DNA of 64,000 bases, taken from the NCBI GenBank assembly GCA_013399015.1, contig VWZX01004771.1, forward strand, positions 638,182 to 702,181, read 5' to 3'. How positions within the stretch are numbered: the first letter of the stretch is position 1; every line of letters starts with the position of its first letter. The stretch comes from Galbula dea (lineage: Eukaryota > Chordata > Aves > Piciformes > Galbulidae). The notes beneath the pieces are model-generated. The model had not been told where the DNA came from. It saw only the letters and a list, made by a program, of their open reading frames with translations, and did no database searches. Shown here piece by piece: positions 44,865 to 57,796 of the stretch. The position numbers and the translations under genes are program-made.

Positions 44865-45513
44865 TGACAACACTTGATGGGGAGAGTTACTGCCAAGGCT
44901 TGGGGTGCAGAAAGGCTCTGCCTTACACTTGCTCCTATGGAGACCAAGGTCACTGCTAAATCTTGTGTACCACTTTGTGTTGCACTTTGGGGTGCAGGAG
45001 GAAAGAGGTTACTTACTTACAGAGGCATCTGCAGGGAGGAGTGGACAGGAGAGGTGACCCTAAAACAGACCAACAACAGATTCCATTCCATATACATTAT
45101 ATTCAGGATAAAGCTGAGGGATCACAAGGGTAAAAACTCTTCTACAGTGGCCAGTGTCTGGGGAGAACTGTCTGTTCTGCTTCCAATCCTGACCCATACG
45201 TTCCTGAATCCAGCTCCTGAATCCAGTTCCCATCTGCCACTGAGTCCAGTCTGGGACTTCTCCAGTGGTGCCACCACACCAAGTGGTGACAGTGACATAA
45301 TTACCACTAGTGGGGTTGGGTTTGATAAAGGTCTTGTATATATTTGTATATATTTCTCTTTTTTTTTGTTATTTCACTAAAGCTGTTTTAGTTTTCTTTT
45401 ACAACCCACAAGTCTCTCTCCCTTATCCCCTTCCTCTTTGGGAAGGGAGAGGGGTTCACAGAGAGCAACCAGCATCTGTCTAGTGGCTGGCCCAGCCCTA
45501 ATCCTCAACAACA
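44865..45513 (+). mobile_element. Solo LTR of an avian endogenous retrovirus (ERVL-like)
   Basis: The order fits LTRs common in bird genomes: 'ggtgaccctaaaacagacca', a block 'ttccatatacattat', a TATA-like region near 'aggataaagctgaggg' (about 45106), a T-rich run, 'caacccacaagtctctctcc', then the end 'cctaatcctcaacaaca'. No gag, pol or env sequence flanks it, so only a recombined solo LTR remains. The 5' boundary is uncertain and no target-site duplication was found. Small frames inside it are not genes. Confidence 0.65.
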
Positions 45514-46802
45514 GTAGAGCAGGAGGCAGCTGGGACCCTGGGCACCTCGGAGAGGTGACATGGGGGACCACACGCCCAGGGCTGTGTTTGGGTAGCCTTT
45601 TACCCACCTCCACAATGCAACTGCTGTTGCCAGAGCCAGGAGTTGTGCTCCAACTTCCTTCCCCACTTGTTTTCCTCCTTGTAGATTGGTTATTTTGCAG
45701 CTGGGAGGTTGAGTGGGTGGTTTGTGGTTTCTGTACTTGCTGTTCTTTTGGTGGGTTTAGTTTAGTCTCTGGGTTTTAAATGCAGGTTGTTCTTCACGAA
45801 AGGGATGTAACTGTCATCATCCATCTCAATACCTTGTTTGGCTTTTACACCAGAAGATCTGATGAGATACAAGCTGACATGTTTTCTTCAGCTGCTTAGA
45901 GGAAGTCACGATGTTTTTTCAGGGAACTCTTTATCTGAAGATCTGAAGCTGTATAAACAAGTAGATATTTCTTCTCGTTTCCTTTGTCAGGCTGTCACAA
46001 TGTTCCTAGGCCACCCTGGGTTGAGGTTTTCATTTGTTATTCCTTCTTTTGGGTGACAACAGAGAAATGAGTTGACAGGCAGTGGTGGCCAAGGCAGGAG
46101 GTTGCTCTGGGGAGAGAGGAGCTCAGCTCTAAGGAAGACTTTGTGGTTTTGACGAGGCTGGACCAGTGACCCTGCTGTAGAGTGATGGTGACTCCATGGG
46201 TATTCATATTGCTAAAAGACAGAAAATGACTGAAACAAGAACGCTCTGGGACTGCCCTTTGGGGCTGGGAAAGTGTGCATGGGTTTTACCCAAGGGATAT
46301 AGGCCATGCTCAAACTGATAAACATGAGCATGTGCTGACTTATTTACAAAGTGTCCTGCCATCAGTAGCAAGAACATAGAACTTTCCAGACACCTACGTG
46401 TAGGTCCATACTTAAAGGATGGTATAAGAATAAATTCTTATGCTTTTGTTTCAGCACTGCAAAGTGTTGAGTCAAGAAAAGTTCAGGTTCAAGCCCAGGG
46501 TTGCTCATCTGGTTGTTCTGTTTGGACCCAGTCAGTGGTTTGAAGACTGGATGAAGGAAAATGTTTGGGAGAGCTGAGGTCTTCCTGGTCTCTGGCTTTC
46601 AGGATCAGGCCTAAGCAAATCCCAGGAGCAATCTGAGGGGAGCAGGAGGATATGCCTGGGACTTATGGTAGTTTAAAATAGCAAAGGGTGAGGAGCAGTG
46701 ACCAGTGGTGGTTGGGCTAGTGGTGTAACTTGTCTATGCTGGCCAAAGTGGAGACAGCAGTCAGTGGGGAAATGGACATTGGTTCATGAGAGAGAAGCAG
46801 GC
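45514..46802. other. Unique non-coding stretch
   Basis: No repeat family, exon or CpG cluster recognised. Confidence 0.5.
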
Positions 46803-46976
46803 TGTAAAGCCCTTGAACAGGCTGCCCAGGGAAGTGTCATCATTCCCAGAGAGATTTAAAAGACATGTAGATGTGATGCTGAGGGACATGGTTTAGAGGT
46901 GAATTGGTAGTGCTAGGTGAACAGTTGAACTTGATGATCTTAAAGGTCTTTTCTAAACAGAATAATTCTGTGAAAT
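46803..46976 (+). mobile_element. CR1 LINE tail, type C
   Basis: 'cttgaacaggctgcccaggg' through 'gatgtgatgctgagggacat' to 'acagaataattctgtga'. Confidence 0.92.
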
Positions 46977-48025
46977 GGAGAGCATTTGACTCAGTTGTAA
47001 CTGGTCCCTGTGTTTCAAAAGTCCCTGTGGTGAGTTGGAAGAGACCGCAAAAAGCCTCTTTTTGAGGAGGGTGGAGAGCAGCAGAATATGAGGGCAGTGA
47101 AAATGGGGACTAAAAGCAGGAAGGGAAAGCTGGAGTGGTTATGGATCCCTTGCAAATGGCGAGATCAGGTCAGAGAAGGATTTCCTCTGTCACTTGTTGA
47201 AGCTTGTGACAACATCCAAGTTCTTATAAATGCTACTTACACATTCAGACATAAGGGGACATGCAAGGAAGCTCAGTTTTGAGGGTGTTGACTTGTCCAC
47301 TTCCTTTCTTTTCAACTTGGCCTTCCTTTTTGTCAGCCTCACCCTATGGCTGAAGAATTTGTGACTGAGAAAGGGTGGGAGTGTTGTGGGGCTGGATAAT
47401 CAGGAGTATGGGGAGGGAGAAGTGCACTGTGTGGCTTTTGTTGCTTGAGGTAGCCAGGGAAATGCTCAGCAAGGTGTTATCTGCACTGCCTTGCCTCATC
47501 CACAACAAATGCCAGGCTGGCTTGGGAATTGTGACCATGGCTGTTCTTCTGCTGACCTTCAGCATCCCCTATGGGACTTGTGTAGTAGAGAATAAAAGCC
47601 AAAGGCATGCATTCTCCTGCAGTAGACATGAAGCCACAGAGAAACATTCTGAGTCCTCATATGAAGGTTATCTGGCAGCTGCCTGCCAGCATTTTGTCCC
47701 TGTGGAGGAGGGTGTTGGGTGCAAACTCCAAAAGGCAGAGTAATGCTCTATTAAGCACTTCCTCATGGTGCTGCTTTACTGTCCTGGGTATGCTACGCTC
47801 TGCTGAGACCAGGCTGCATGCTGTTGAGAGTCCAGTATGCCATGTCTAATGTCCTCCAGAGCTTGTACAGAGAGCCCAGCACTGGACCCTGGGTGTAGAG
47901 GCAGCTATCTGGTGGAAGGCCCTTTAAAGGAGCACCCCTGTCTGCCTGGACCTCCCATCAAACAGCACAGGTGAATACCTCATGGGCTTTATTCTTTCCA
48001 TGCAAGAACACACCTTCCTGGTGCA
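46977..48025. other. Unique non-coding stretch
   Basis: A plus-strand frame of 122 codons at 47375-47743 overlaps a second one; neither has splice signals or a known family. Rejected as coding. Confidence 0.45.
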
Positions 48026-48166
48026 GACTGGACCAGGCTGCCCAGAGAAACCCACTTAGACACAATCCTGGGCAACTTGCTCTGGGTAACCTTGCTTTAG
48101 CAGAAGGGTTGGACTAGATGATCCCCAGAGGTCCCTTCCAACCCCTACGAGTCTGTGATTCTGTGT
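48026..48166 (+). mobile_element. CR1 LINE tail, type B
   Basis: 'tggaccaggctgcccagaga' to 'cccctacgagtctgtgattc'. Appears short of about 30 internal bases after 'cagagaaacccactt'. Confidence 0.92.
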
Positions 48167-48907
48167 GGTTGTGTGAATCGCAGCAGGTTGCAGTTCATGA
48201 TGTGCCTCAGCCTGTTATTGTTGTGACATCACTCATGTATTTCCTCCTCTCACCCACTGCCTTTCCAAGGGGAAGCTGTGATAATGACAGGACTCCTCGT
48301 TCTTTGTCAGAGAAATTGGGTATAATTGCTCCATTTCAGTGGCTTTAAGAAGTACAGCAAGGGAACAGGCTGGGTTCTTTCTGAAGCCATCAGTCATCTG
48401 AAGCACTTGGTAGATGGCATATCAGGGCTGGGAAATGACTCAACCATCCTTGTTAAAAGCAATCTCTGGGCTCTGGGAATAAAATTGGAGGGAGAGAGCT
48501 GTGGGAGGTGCGGGAGGGGAAAAGGGACTTGAGCAGCAGACAGAGACACTGTGTTCGGTACTGCTATTGTAGCACCAGAGTTTCCTCTCACCAGAGATGT
48601 ATTTGAATCACCTCTTCAGCCAAGAAGCTGTTCATTGCCTTCCCACAGTGTAAAGACAAAGGTGGTCTGGAGGGGAGGCTTGGCTGGTGAGTGCAGCTGG
48701 GCTCAGAACAGCCCTGATATAAGCAGCACAAGGCTGCTGGGCTGTAACTTCTCCCACGTGTGGCTGCAGACAGTGTAGTTTCCGCAGGGGTACAAGGGAG
48801 AACCCAGACCTCTGTTCTAGGCCTCTAGGATGCCTTAGAGAGGTGTAGGTCCTCTGCCTAGGTCCATCTGCCTAGGTCCCATATACCCCTTGCTTTCAGC
48901 TTATTGT
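48167..48907. other. Unique non-coding stretch
   Basis: Nothing recognised. Confidence 0.5.
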
Positions 48908-49018
48908 TGAGAGTATAGATGTGGTGCTGAGGGACATGTTTTAGTGGTTGACTTGGCAGCAGTGGGTTAATAGTTGGACTTGATCTTAAAGACCTCTTCC
49001 AAAGAAAAGATTCTGTAG
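48908..49018 (+). mobile_element. CR1 LINE tail, type C
   Basis: 'tagatgtggtgctgagggac' to 'aagacctcttccaaagaaaa'. Confidence 0.9.
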
Positions 49019-52000
49019 CTCTATCTTGGCAGAAGAACCCAGACTTCCCACCACAGTCTGAGCCAAAATGGGCTGTTATTAGAAGATAGCCTTTTTGAGG
49101 GGAAGGAGGATTGCAATGAACTTGCACGGTCTGATTAACCTAGCTCCCTGTTCTCAACTGACACTGCACAGGAGCTAGGGTGGCCTCCAGGTGAGCCTTC
49201 TGCCCAAGGCTGGAACATCTCTCTCCTATTGAGCTGCTGGATGGGCTGCAGCCTTGCTCTCCTGTCACAACACTAGGAACATACAGCTTGAGATAATCCT
49301 TGCCAGGAGCCAGTTCTCTTCCTGGCTAGGCTGACAGAAACCTTGTTGAGTTGGTCTTGCCTGCCTGTGAGCCTTTGCAGATCTTGCGTGACAAACAGCT
49401 GATGGCAAACCAAGCTGCTTCTCAGGGGGTGTAGCAGGGACTAGCTTTGTTTGTTTTTCCTGCTGCCAAGGCCTTGCTTATCTAACCTCCATTTCAGTCC
49501 TGTTCTGCATGGAAATATTCTTATTTATGCAGCTGGGGTAGAGGCTCTCTTTGGTTTAACTCTTCTAAGGTTGAACTTGTGGAAGAGAAAATCTCTCATA
49601 GTGGCTGTGTATCTTCTGCTGGATGAAATGTGGTGCCTGATGCAGAGATTGTACAGACAAGCACAGGTCAGTAAACTCTGCTGTTCACTGGTCAGTGATG
49701 AGCCATGATGATGTCTTCATCATTTTATACAGGTATTTAAATGCATCTAGTTCAGCTAATTCATGCCTTCTTGGTCCAGGAGTCACTTCAATGACAGAAG
49801 CTTCAAGCCTGCTACAAGCCAGTAGCAGGAAACAGTCCCTGCTCCAAAGAGCACTGAGGTGCAAATGTCACCACGCCTGAAGGACTCTTTCAGGAGCACC
49901 CTCATGTGATCTCAGTTTGTCTGGAGGCCATTTCCTGGGATGCCATGAGCCTGGGCACATTTTTTAGCCTACTCTGCAGTCAGGCTGAGGGCAGTCCATG
50001 ATGGAGAAGAGGGTCATCAAGCAAGCTGTGCTCATAGCTGCCTTTATACCATATGTGAAGATGTAGCCATCAATCTAGGAGATCCTATTGCTTTGTCCTG
50101 CTCTTTCTGCCTTTACTCTGGGTACCAGCATCCCTGATTGCCAGCAGTGACTGTTGTAACCTCGGGGACCTGATGGTCTTCACACACTGATGTGACCTCT
50201 TTGATCATGGGAACCAAGGTGACTGTTTGTCAGTTTGTGGGGGTTTTTTTCCTGTTAATCTCAGTCATTTGCAGAGCATCTTCTGCCTCTTAGGATGCCT
50301 ACTGCAGTGTGAGAGCTCAATGACCCTGATACTGTGGCTGCACCAATCACTTTGCATTCCTGTGGTATTGTAAAAGGATGCAGAAATGAGATTTCTTCTG
50401 TGTTGCTTCCTTTTATAGTCTCTTGATGCACTGCTTCCTGGCTTTGTTTATATCCTCCAGGCTCTAGGTTTGCTTTGTTCAGCACAGTCTGTTCAACACA
50501 AAGGAAAGTCATTAATGGTTAATTGGAATGTGGTTTTCTTTCTTAGCTGCTTTTATGGACTATCCAGGTGCCTGTTTCCAAAACAAAGTTGATCTCTGTG
50601 GCTACTCTCTGCAAAGCAACATGGTTAGACTCTCAGTGATTAAGGAAGAGTGGCAGAGCTGGTCAATGCTATTTAGTGTGGCCCAGTACTAGACAAACTG
50701 GTTAAGGGAACCTGATTTCCTCCATCTGGTTCCAGTGACAAAATTACACCATCCATCTGCATGCTGAAAGGATCTGGGTTGACAAGGTCCTAATGACAGC
50801 TCTCCTGTAGCTTGTGTGAGGAGAAATTGTAATTTTGGAGAGCAAGCAGAAGTGAATGGAGCTTGTTAGGAATGTTTCAACACAGAAATTGATGCAGTTA
50901 GAAAGTGTGTGGAAATGTTTCATGGAAACCTGTGGTTTGACAAACATTAATTGTAGCTCTTCTGTTGGCTAACTCACCTGTTGTGTTGTATGTTTGCTCT
51001 CTGCACAGAAACACAGCTTCCAAGGTTTGCTTCTGAATTAGTGCCCTGGAGGCACTGTACTGGCATCCTCTGTCTGAGACTGGACTTCTCTTGTCCTGTA
51101 GAACCTGGAAACTTGGCTTATAAGTGAAGCTGATGTGACTCTTCTCACTCACAAATTGTTGCCTTTCTTCAGTGTTGAGCAGCAGTGATACTCGGGGAGG
51201 AGGGAACCAACATGACAAGACACAATGAATGAATTACACTGTGACAATTTTACTCAACAGCTGGAAACACCAGGTATAAGTGTATCTGAAGTTAAATTTC
51301 CCAGGATTTCTGTTTCACAGGAAACTTGCAAACCTTTTTTATGCCTATTTACAATTGCATTTCAAGCTATTGAAAATTTCTACAGAAGGAGAATCCTATT
51401 ATTTAGCTGGGCTCAAATCTGACTTCCACCTTCTTGTTGCTGAGATTTGGAGTCAATGTGGCTGGGGATGCTGTGACAACCACCATACTTCCAGATAACT
51501 GTTGCCTCTATTGCTGTATAAAACACAATGTACACTGAGGTTTACTTGCATATGGTCTCTGGAGGCTCCTTCAGTGGAGATGAAGCTCAGGATGTGTTTG
51601 GACATTCCTAAAACCTTTTGCAAGACAGAAAATTGGTTTACAGGCTCTAATAAGTTATTGCTGTGTTCTGTCACTACAGAATGAATTTGAAGCTCCACAG
51701 CAACAAAGAAAAAAAATTTATTTTGTACATCCAAGAGATGTTACTTTCATGAGAATTTGGTCACAAGTATGTTTAGTGCTTAAAAATCCCCACCCTAGAG
51801 AACTCAAACCTCTAGGGAAGTTTAACTACTGCCTAAAGAGATCATCTGACCCAATTCTATGCATTTTTATCCTATTACAGACAAAATCAAAGCTGAAATA
51901 GCCTAACCATGGCATGTTCACCACCTCCATTTTCAATTATACCTGCTGAGGGATGTGTAGTTTCTCTGTGCAGCAGTCTTGCTGCCCATAAATAAATTGA

Positions 52001-53216
52001 GACCGAGATCTTAATAAGGTGAATTCCAATAACTGCAATCAAAATGCAAAGCTTACCTACATCCACCAGTATTTACCTCCCAGATGAAATCTCAGGTCAA
52101 GCTGGGAGGAAGGAGTTAGGAATTAAAGTCCAGACCCAGGGCAGGCCATCTGGTTTTGAGTCATCTGCTCTGCTGTTGGTTTTCTGTGCAAATTTGGGCA
52201 GATTTATTTTAGCTATTCTTGGCACCTTGTTTTCAAAGAAGGGGTGGAGACCTTTCTGTCTCACGGGGTGGGAATGCAGTACAGCTTGTGAAGCACTGGG
52301 TCATTACTGCTTTGGTAGTATAATAAATCCACCTGTTACCCTGATCATACAGATGGCAAAGGCAACATGAGGAGTTGGCTTTGTCTGAGGCTGTGCTAGA
52401 AATGGATTCATCAGTCTAATCTGGCAATAACACCTCCTGATGCCAGATCCCTGCTTCAGTCATGCTGTTGCTGCCTGTGCTATGCTTGGCTTTCAGTCTG
52501 GGGTGCAGAGGATTTCCACCTCAGAGAGGAACTGGAGGTAAAAACCTTTTGTTTCTCTCCTTTACCAGCTGCAGTTTGTTGGGGTTTTTTTTGTTGTTGT
52601 TGTTGTTCTGGAAGTATTTCAGATTATCTCTGTCATTAGACTCTAATTCTTTCAGAAAAGGTTTGTTTTTGTTGTCATCCACTGACAACATGCTGACGCT
52701 TGTCACTTGACTTGGCTGCACAGCACTTCCCATGACCCCAGCGAGATATTTTGGAAAGAATATTAAAACAAGCAGAAACTGGCCCTGAAGGAGAGCATGT
52801 TCAGTGTGTGTGTGTGTTGCAAGCACTTACGTCAAAGCAGCTAGAAATCCATGCAGAACTCTTCTCTCCCCCAAAACGTGGTCATGGGGTAATTTTCTGA
52901 GGTGCTGACAGCTGTCACAGAAGGAGCTTGATGCTGTTTATGCAAGCACTGCTTGGCCTTCCCTCTCGTATTTGCAGCGCCCTCATTGATCCCAGGTATC
53001 CATGGAACAGAGGAGGCTTTGCTCCCCTCTCTTTGGGGTATGGTACTGTATAATTTGGGGTTCTGCTGCACAGTTGGTTTGTCTATTCAAAGGCTACTTA
53101 CAAAGCTGCATGTGGTTGACAAAATGTGTGTCCGTCTTGGTTTAGGTAAAAATAGATTACATTTTAGCCATAGAAAGCTGAAACAGAGAGACCTATTTTT
53201 TGATGTTTTTGTAACA
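49019..53216. other. 4.2-kb CR1-free unique stretch
   Basis: The longest stretch of the window without a recognised CR1. It contains a (GTT)n run at about 52590-52607 and a short (TG)n at 52805-52817. Small frames on both strands show no splice pairing, and no CpG cluster was found. Confidence 0.5.
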
Positions 53217-53340
53217 AGATCACAGAACCACAGAATGTTAGGAGCTGGAAGGGACCTTGAAAGATTATCTAGTCCAACCCCCCTGCCACAGCAGGATTCC
53301 CTAGACCAGGTCACACAGACTTACTGCACTAGGGCTTCCA
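53217..53340 (-). mobile_element. CR1 LINE tail, type D
   Basis: 'cacagaatgttaggagctgg', 'ctgccacagcaggattccct' and 'ctagaccaggtcacacagac', then truncation. Confidence 0.92.
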
Positions 53341-53607
53341 ACATGTTCCTAAATACACTCTTCTGATGTTTCATATTGTTCAGGATGCATTCCTAAGCAG
53401 AACTGGCTACCAGTTACTGTTGGTGTTCCCAGTCCAGTCACTAGGGCAGAAGACTCTTGGTGCAAGAGACCTACGTCCAAGCCTCCTTCTGCAAAGAGTG
53501 ATGCCCAGGTGCTTCAATCACCATGCTGCTGTGCTATGTTGTCTCCATTAGGTTTTGCTGTAGAAATGGTGAAATGGCCACAAAGACGATCTTGGGGCTG
53601 GAGCACT

Positions 53608-53998
53608 TCTGCTATGAGGACAGGTGGGAAGTTGGAGTTCTTCAACCTGGAGAAGAGAAGGCTCCAGGGAGACCTTATTGTGGCCTTTCAGTACCAAAAG
53701 AGGCCTTCAAGAAAGATGGCCCTTCTAGCAGGGCCTGTTGTAACAGAACAGGGGGTATGGTTTTAACGTTAGAGGGAGATTTAGGCAGTATAGAAAAAAG
53801 AAATTTTTTATGCTGAAGATGGTGAGATGCTGTCCCAGGATACCCAGAGAGGTGGTGGATGCCCCATCCCTGGATCCACTTCAGGTCAGGTTGTTTGGGG
53901 CTCTGAGCAACCTGATCTAGTTGAAGGTGTCCCTGCTGAGTGCAAGAAGGTTAGACTACCTGACCTTTAAAGGTCCCTTCCAAGCCAAACCAGTGCCA
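53608..53998 (+). mobile_element. CR1 LINE 3' fragment, type A
   Basis: 'gagttcttcaacctggagaa' through 'agggcctgttgtaacagaac' to 'ccttccaagccaaaccagtg'. Nearly full type A 3' UTR of 390 bases. Confidence 0.93.
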
Positions 53999-54517
53999 TG
54001 GCCTCAGTTACTCACCTCCCTCTGTAGCTGCTGCCTCTGGCTTCCTTATTTCCCAACAACTGTGCCTGCAGGCATGATGCTTGTGTGTTATGAGGATACC
54101 TTCACTTCTGTTGTCAAATTCTGTGCTTTTACTCATGTCTTTTCTCTTCTCATCTGTTATTCAGCCTGTGACAATGCCCCTATCCTCCCCTCAAAGGCTA
54201 GAAGGAACAAGCTGTCTTCCAGCAACTCAAGAACACAAAGCTACAGCCGCAGTTGCACTTACCAAGTACATAAAAGCTGTAATTCCTTTGCCAGTGCACA
54301 GTCCCCATCCAGAGACAAAGCCTCTACAAACCCCTGCTGGCAATGGCCCCAGCCAGGGACATCTGCGTGGCACATCCCTGCAGGGGTGTAGAGTGGAGGG
54401 GATGATGTGTTTCTACTCTGTAATTAAGGCTCTTATTTTGTTGTCATTTATATTCCCTTCTTGTGGAAGCTGGAAAAATGCTTCTTCCAGTCTTCTACTT
54501 CCACTGCAGTGCTAGGG
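53999..54517. other. Unique non-coding stretch
   Basis: Two overlapping plus-strand frames of 156 and 144 codons (53921-54391 and 54081-54515). The first starts inside the CR1 tail, and neither shows splice sites or a recognised product, so both are treated as chance. Confidence 0.4.
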
Positions 54518-55300
54518 TGCTAGTCCAACCCCCTCCCCTGCAGTTAGCAGGGACATCTTTGGCTTGGTCAGGTTGCTCAGAGCCCTAAACAACCTGACCT
54601 GGAATGTTTCTAGGGATGGGGCATCCACCACCTCTCTGGGCATCCTGGGACAGTGTCTCACTACTCTCACATTAAATAATTTCTTCCTTTCATCTAGTCT
54701 AAATCTTTTAGTCTAAAACTTTTAGTTTAAACCCACCCCCTTTTGTCCTGTCACAACAGACCCTGATAAAAAGTCTGTCCTCATCTTTCTTCTATGCCCC
54801 TTTAAGTCCTAGAAGGCTGCAAGAAGGTCTCCCTGGAGCCTTCTCTTCTCCAGGCTCAACAACCTCAAGTCTCTCAGCCTGCCCTCACAGCAGAGGGGTT
54901 CCAGCCCTTGCATCATTTCTGTGTCCTCCTCTGGACCTGCTCCAGGAGGTCCATGTCTCTCCTGCACTGAGGAGTCCAGAGCTGGCCCCAGCACTGCAGG
55001 TGAGGTCTCAGCAGAGCAGAGGGGCACAGTCCCCTCTCTTGACATACTGGCCATGCTGCTGGAAATGCAGCCCAGGATAGAGTTGGCCTCTGGGCTACAA
55101 CCACACATTGCAGGTTTATGTCCATCTTTTCACACACCAGTACCCCGTAGGCCTTCTCTGCAGAACTGTTGTTCATCTGTTCATCCACCAGCTTGTATTG
55201 ATACTTGAGATCACCTTGGCCATGGTGTAGGACTTTGCACTTGGCCTGGTTGAACCTTATGAATGTTGAGGGTCTTATCACTGCCAGAAGCTGGCAGTGT
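54518..55300 (-). mobile_element. CR1 LINE, long 3' fragment, type A
   Basis: From 'agtccaaccccctcccctgc' to 'cttggcctggttgaacctta', about 780 bases. It holds ORF2 C-terminal remnants on the minus strand (55311 down to 54809), broken into two frames. With 42648-43341 it is one of two long minus-strand type A copies. Confidence 0.94.
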
Positions 55301-55732
55301 CTGCAAAACATGCTGTTAGCTTCAGAAAGTGCAGTTACTTAGAGGAGCTTTAGCTAAAAAGTAAAATCACTGAAGAGAATTAGTTTTGTTCTAAACCAAA
55401 CCAGGACAATGAGATTCACGCAAGGGTTTTGGTTTTGATGAGTCCTCTTTCTATGTCCATGATTTATATTACTCCACAACAGTCCCACACTGTAATTCTT
55501 TGCCTGCCCAACTCTTCTCTTCCTCATGACCCTGTGCCACCAGGGCACTCAGAAGTGCTAAACTCTGAGCAGATGGACTAAATGGTTAGGTGTTTGGATA
55601 TCGGGCTGCTTCTGGGATGTTATTGATCTGGTGCAATACAAAGATTTCACAAAGAAATAAATCTGGACAGATGATGGGAAGAGTTAGACCTGCTGCCCTT
55701 CTCTGTCTTATTCTACCCACATGTGTGAGATA
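55301..55732. other. Unique non-coding stretch
   Basis: Nothing recognised. Confidence 0.5.
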
Positions 55733-56026
55733 GGGGTTGGTCTTTTCTCCTGGGTTATCAGTGAAAGGATAAGAGGAAATTGATTCAAGTTGCACCAGGG
55801 GAGGTTTAGATTGGATGTTAGGAAAACCTTTTTCACTGAAAGAGTTGTTAGGCATTGGCACAGGCTTCCCAGAGAAATGGTGGAGTTGTCACTCCTGGAA
55901 GTGTTTAAAAAAGGTATAGATGCAGTACTTGGTGTTGTGGTTTAGTGGCATGGTGGTGATAGGCTGATGGTTGGACTTGATGATTTTCGAGGTCTCTTCC
56001 AACCTTAATGGTTCTGTGATTCTGTG
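55733..56026 (+). mobile_element. CR1 LINE 3' fragment, type C
   Basis: 'aaattgattcaagttgcacc' through 'ggaggtttagattggatgtt' to 'ggttctgtgattctgtg'. Confidence 0.92.
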
Positions 56027-56596
56027 TTGCAAGTTTTCTCTCTTATGGACTGAGAGATGATGTTGTTCATCCTTCCTGGTGCACTCCCATACCAAGCTCA
56101 TCTCCTAGAAGAGCTGTATTTCTCAGTGCCCTAATCAAGGAGTCACCAGGCAGAATGAGTCACTCGTGCAATTTTCCATCACTCAATCTAAACTTTTAGA
56201 GCCTGATTTCATGTTTGTTGCTTACATTGAGTGTTTTCTTCCTGCATGCTGAAATCAGCAGGATGACTCCTGTCAGCTGGGGGAGAGACTTTGTAGAAAG
56301 CACAGGATGTTTTAGGTCAGGATTCAACTGGAGTGAAGTAAAGGAAGTGCTGGACAGGTAAACAGCTGGTGATGAAAGCTGCCTTCATGCAACCTTTTCT
56401 CTGTCATGCATTTCTATGTTATTTAAGCACTTTGAGCAGTTTAGTAACCTCTGTGAGCTCCAGGCTACAGCAGATAGGCTGGCATGGAGTGGGGTGAAGA
56501 GGTGGAATTCAGTGGGTAACCAAGAAAAGCCATGGAAATATGTAGTTTTTTGGAGAGCAAGGAGTTGGATGCTGTGCTATTCTTTCCATTTTCCTT

Positions 56597-56704
56597 CCCA
56601 AGAAATCCTTGCTCAAGAAAAGGGATAACTTTCCCAAGAAATCCTTGCTCAAGAAAAGGGATAACTTTCCCAAGAAATCCTTGCTCAAGATAAGGGATAG
56701 CTTC
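56597..56704. repeat. 36-bp tandem repeat, three units
   Basis: Units start at 56597, 56633 and 56669. Each reads 'cccaagaaatccttgctcaa' and then 'gaaaagggataacttt'. The first two are identical; the third has three changes, in 'gataagggatagcttc'. Confidence 0.97.
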
Positions 56705-57767
56705 CCCAGACCATCAGAGCTATGTACTTAAAAAAAAAAAAAAAGCCCTTAGGACTTTGAAACTACCCAAGGACCTGATGTCCTTTCCTTGCACACCACA
56801 AAACAGATATCTGAAGTCTCCAAGGTTCACAAGTCATTCTTTTTCCTCCTCCTGGCACATCTGCCAAAAGAAAACCCAGTCCATCTGCAGGGTTTCTTTT
56901 TTAACTTGAAAAATGCTCTTGTAATACAGAAGATATGAAAGTTTCAGTACAAGGTTTTGCTTTAGCCACTTCTTTCTAGTTAAGTCCTTTTCATTAAAAA
57001 AATCTGCTTATTTTTTTGTCATGTTTGCAGACTTCCTAGCATATCTGTTTAGTCTTTCAGCCAAATGGCAGAGATAGCTCAGCTCTGAGAGTCTAGCTCA
57101 GTCCTCTCTCTCTCTCTCCTGCTTGTTTGTCTTCTCTGAATTCCCAGTTTGACAACATCTTACTGGTAATGTGCTACCCATACCTGGGCAAGAGCATCCC
57201 AGAGGATATCACCTACACATCTTAACCAGGATTGTCCCTTCTCTTCTCCAAAACATGATGTATATTCTCAGACTCTGGCCAAAAACTTTGGCAGCATAGC
57301 ATCCTTTCTTCTGGTACTACAGATTAGAATTTTTCAAGCTTTGACCCTGTCAGATCTAGGGCAAGATAACCCTGGGGATGGCAAATCTGGTCCTGGGCCC
57401 TTGCTGCACTCACACCAGAGTACTGGTGAGTCAGGCTGGCTACTGTGCTCCCCAGTGAGTTCTGTCCTACTTCCTTTCCTTCCTTTTAGCCCTGTTTCTG
57501 ATGGCAAAAGCAGTTCAGTCCCTCTTTCTTCGGTTCAGTCTTCCCACGCTGCAGAGATTATTTTTCCCATGCTGGCTGTGATATCACTCTGTATGGAGAC
57601 CTTTTTTCTCCTGTAGCCCCTGGAAGTGTGAATGAAATCTGTATTCAAACATTTTGAGAAAGCATCTAACAGTAAAAAACCTAACCAATGATTACCAGAG
57701 GCTTCAATGTTTTAATTGTCAAAGCAATTAGATAATACAGTAAGTCAAGTATAGGCCTGCCCCATTT

Positions 57768-57796
57768 TGTTGTTGTTGTTGTTGTTGTTGTTGTTT
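57768..57796. repeat. (GTT)n microsatellite
   Basis: About nine uninterrupted 'gtt' units. Confidence 0.95.

Noticed and set aside
53921..54515. Plus-strand frames of 156 and 144 codons
   Set aside because: The first begins inside a CR1 tail; neither has splice signals or family resemblance, and they overlap each other in different frames.
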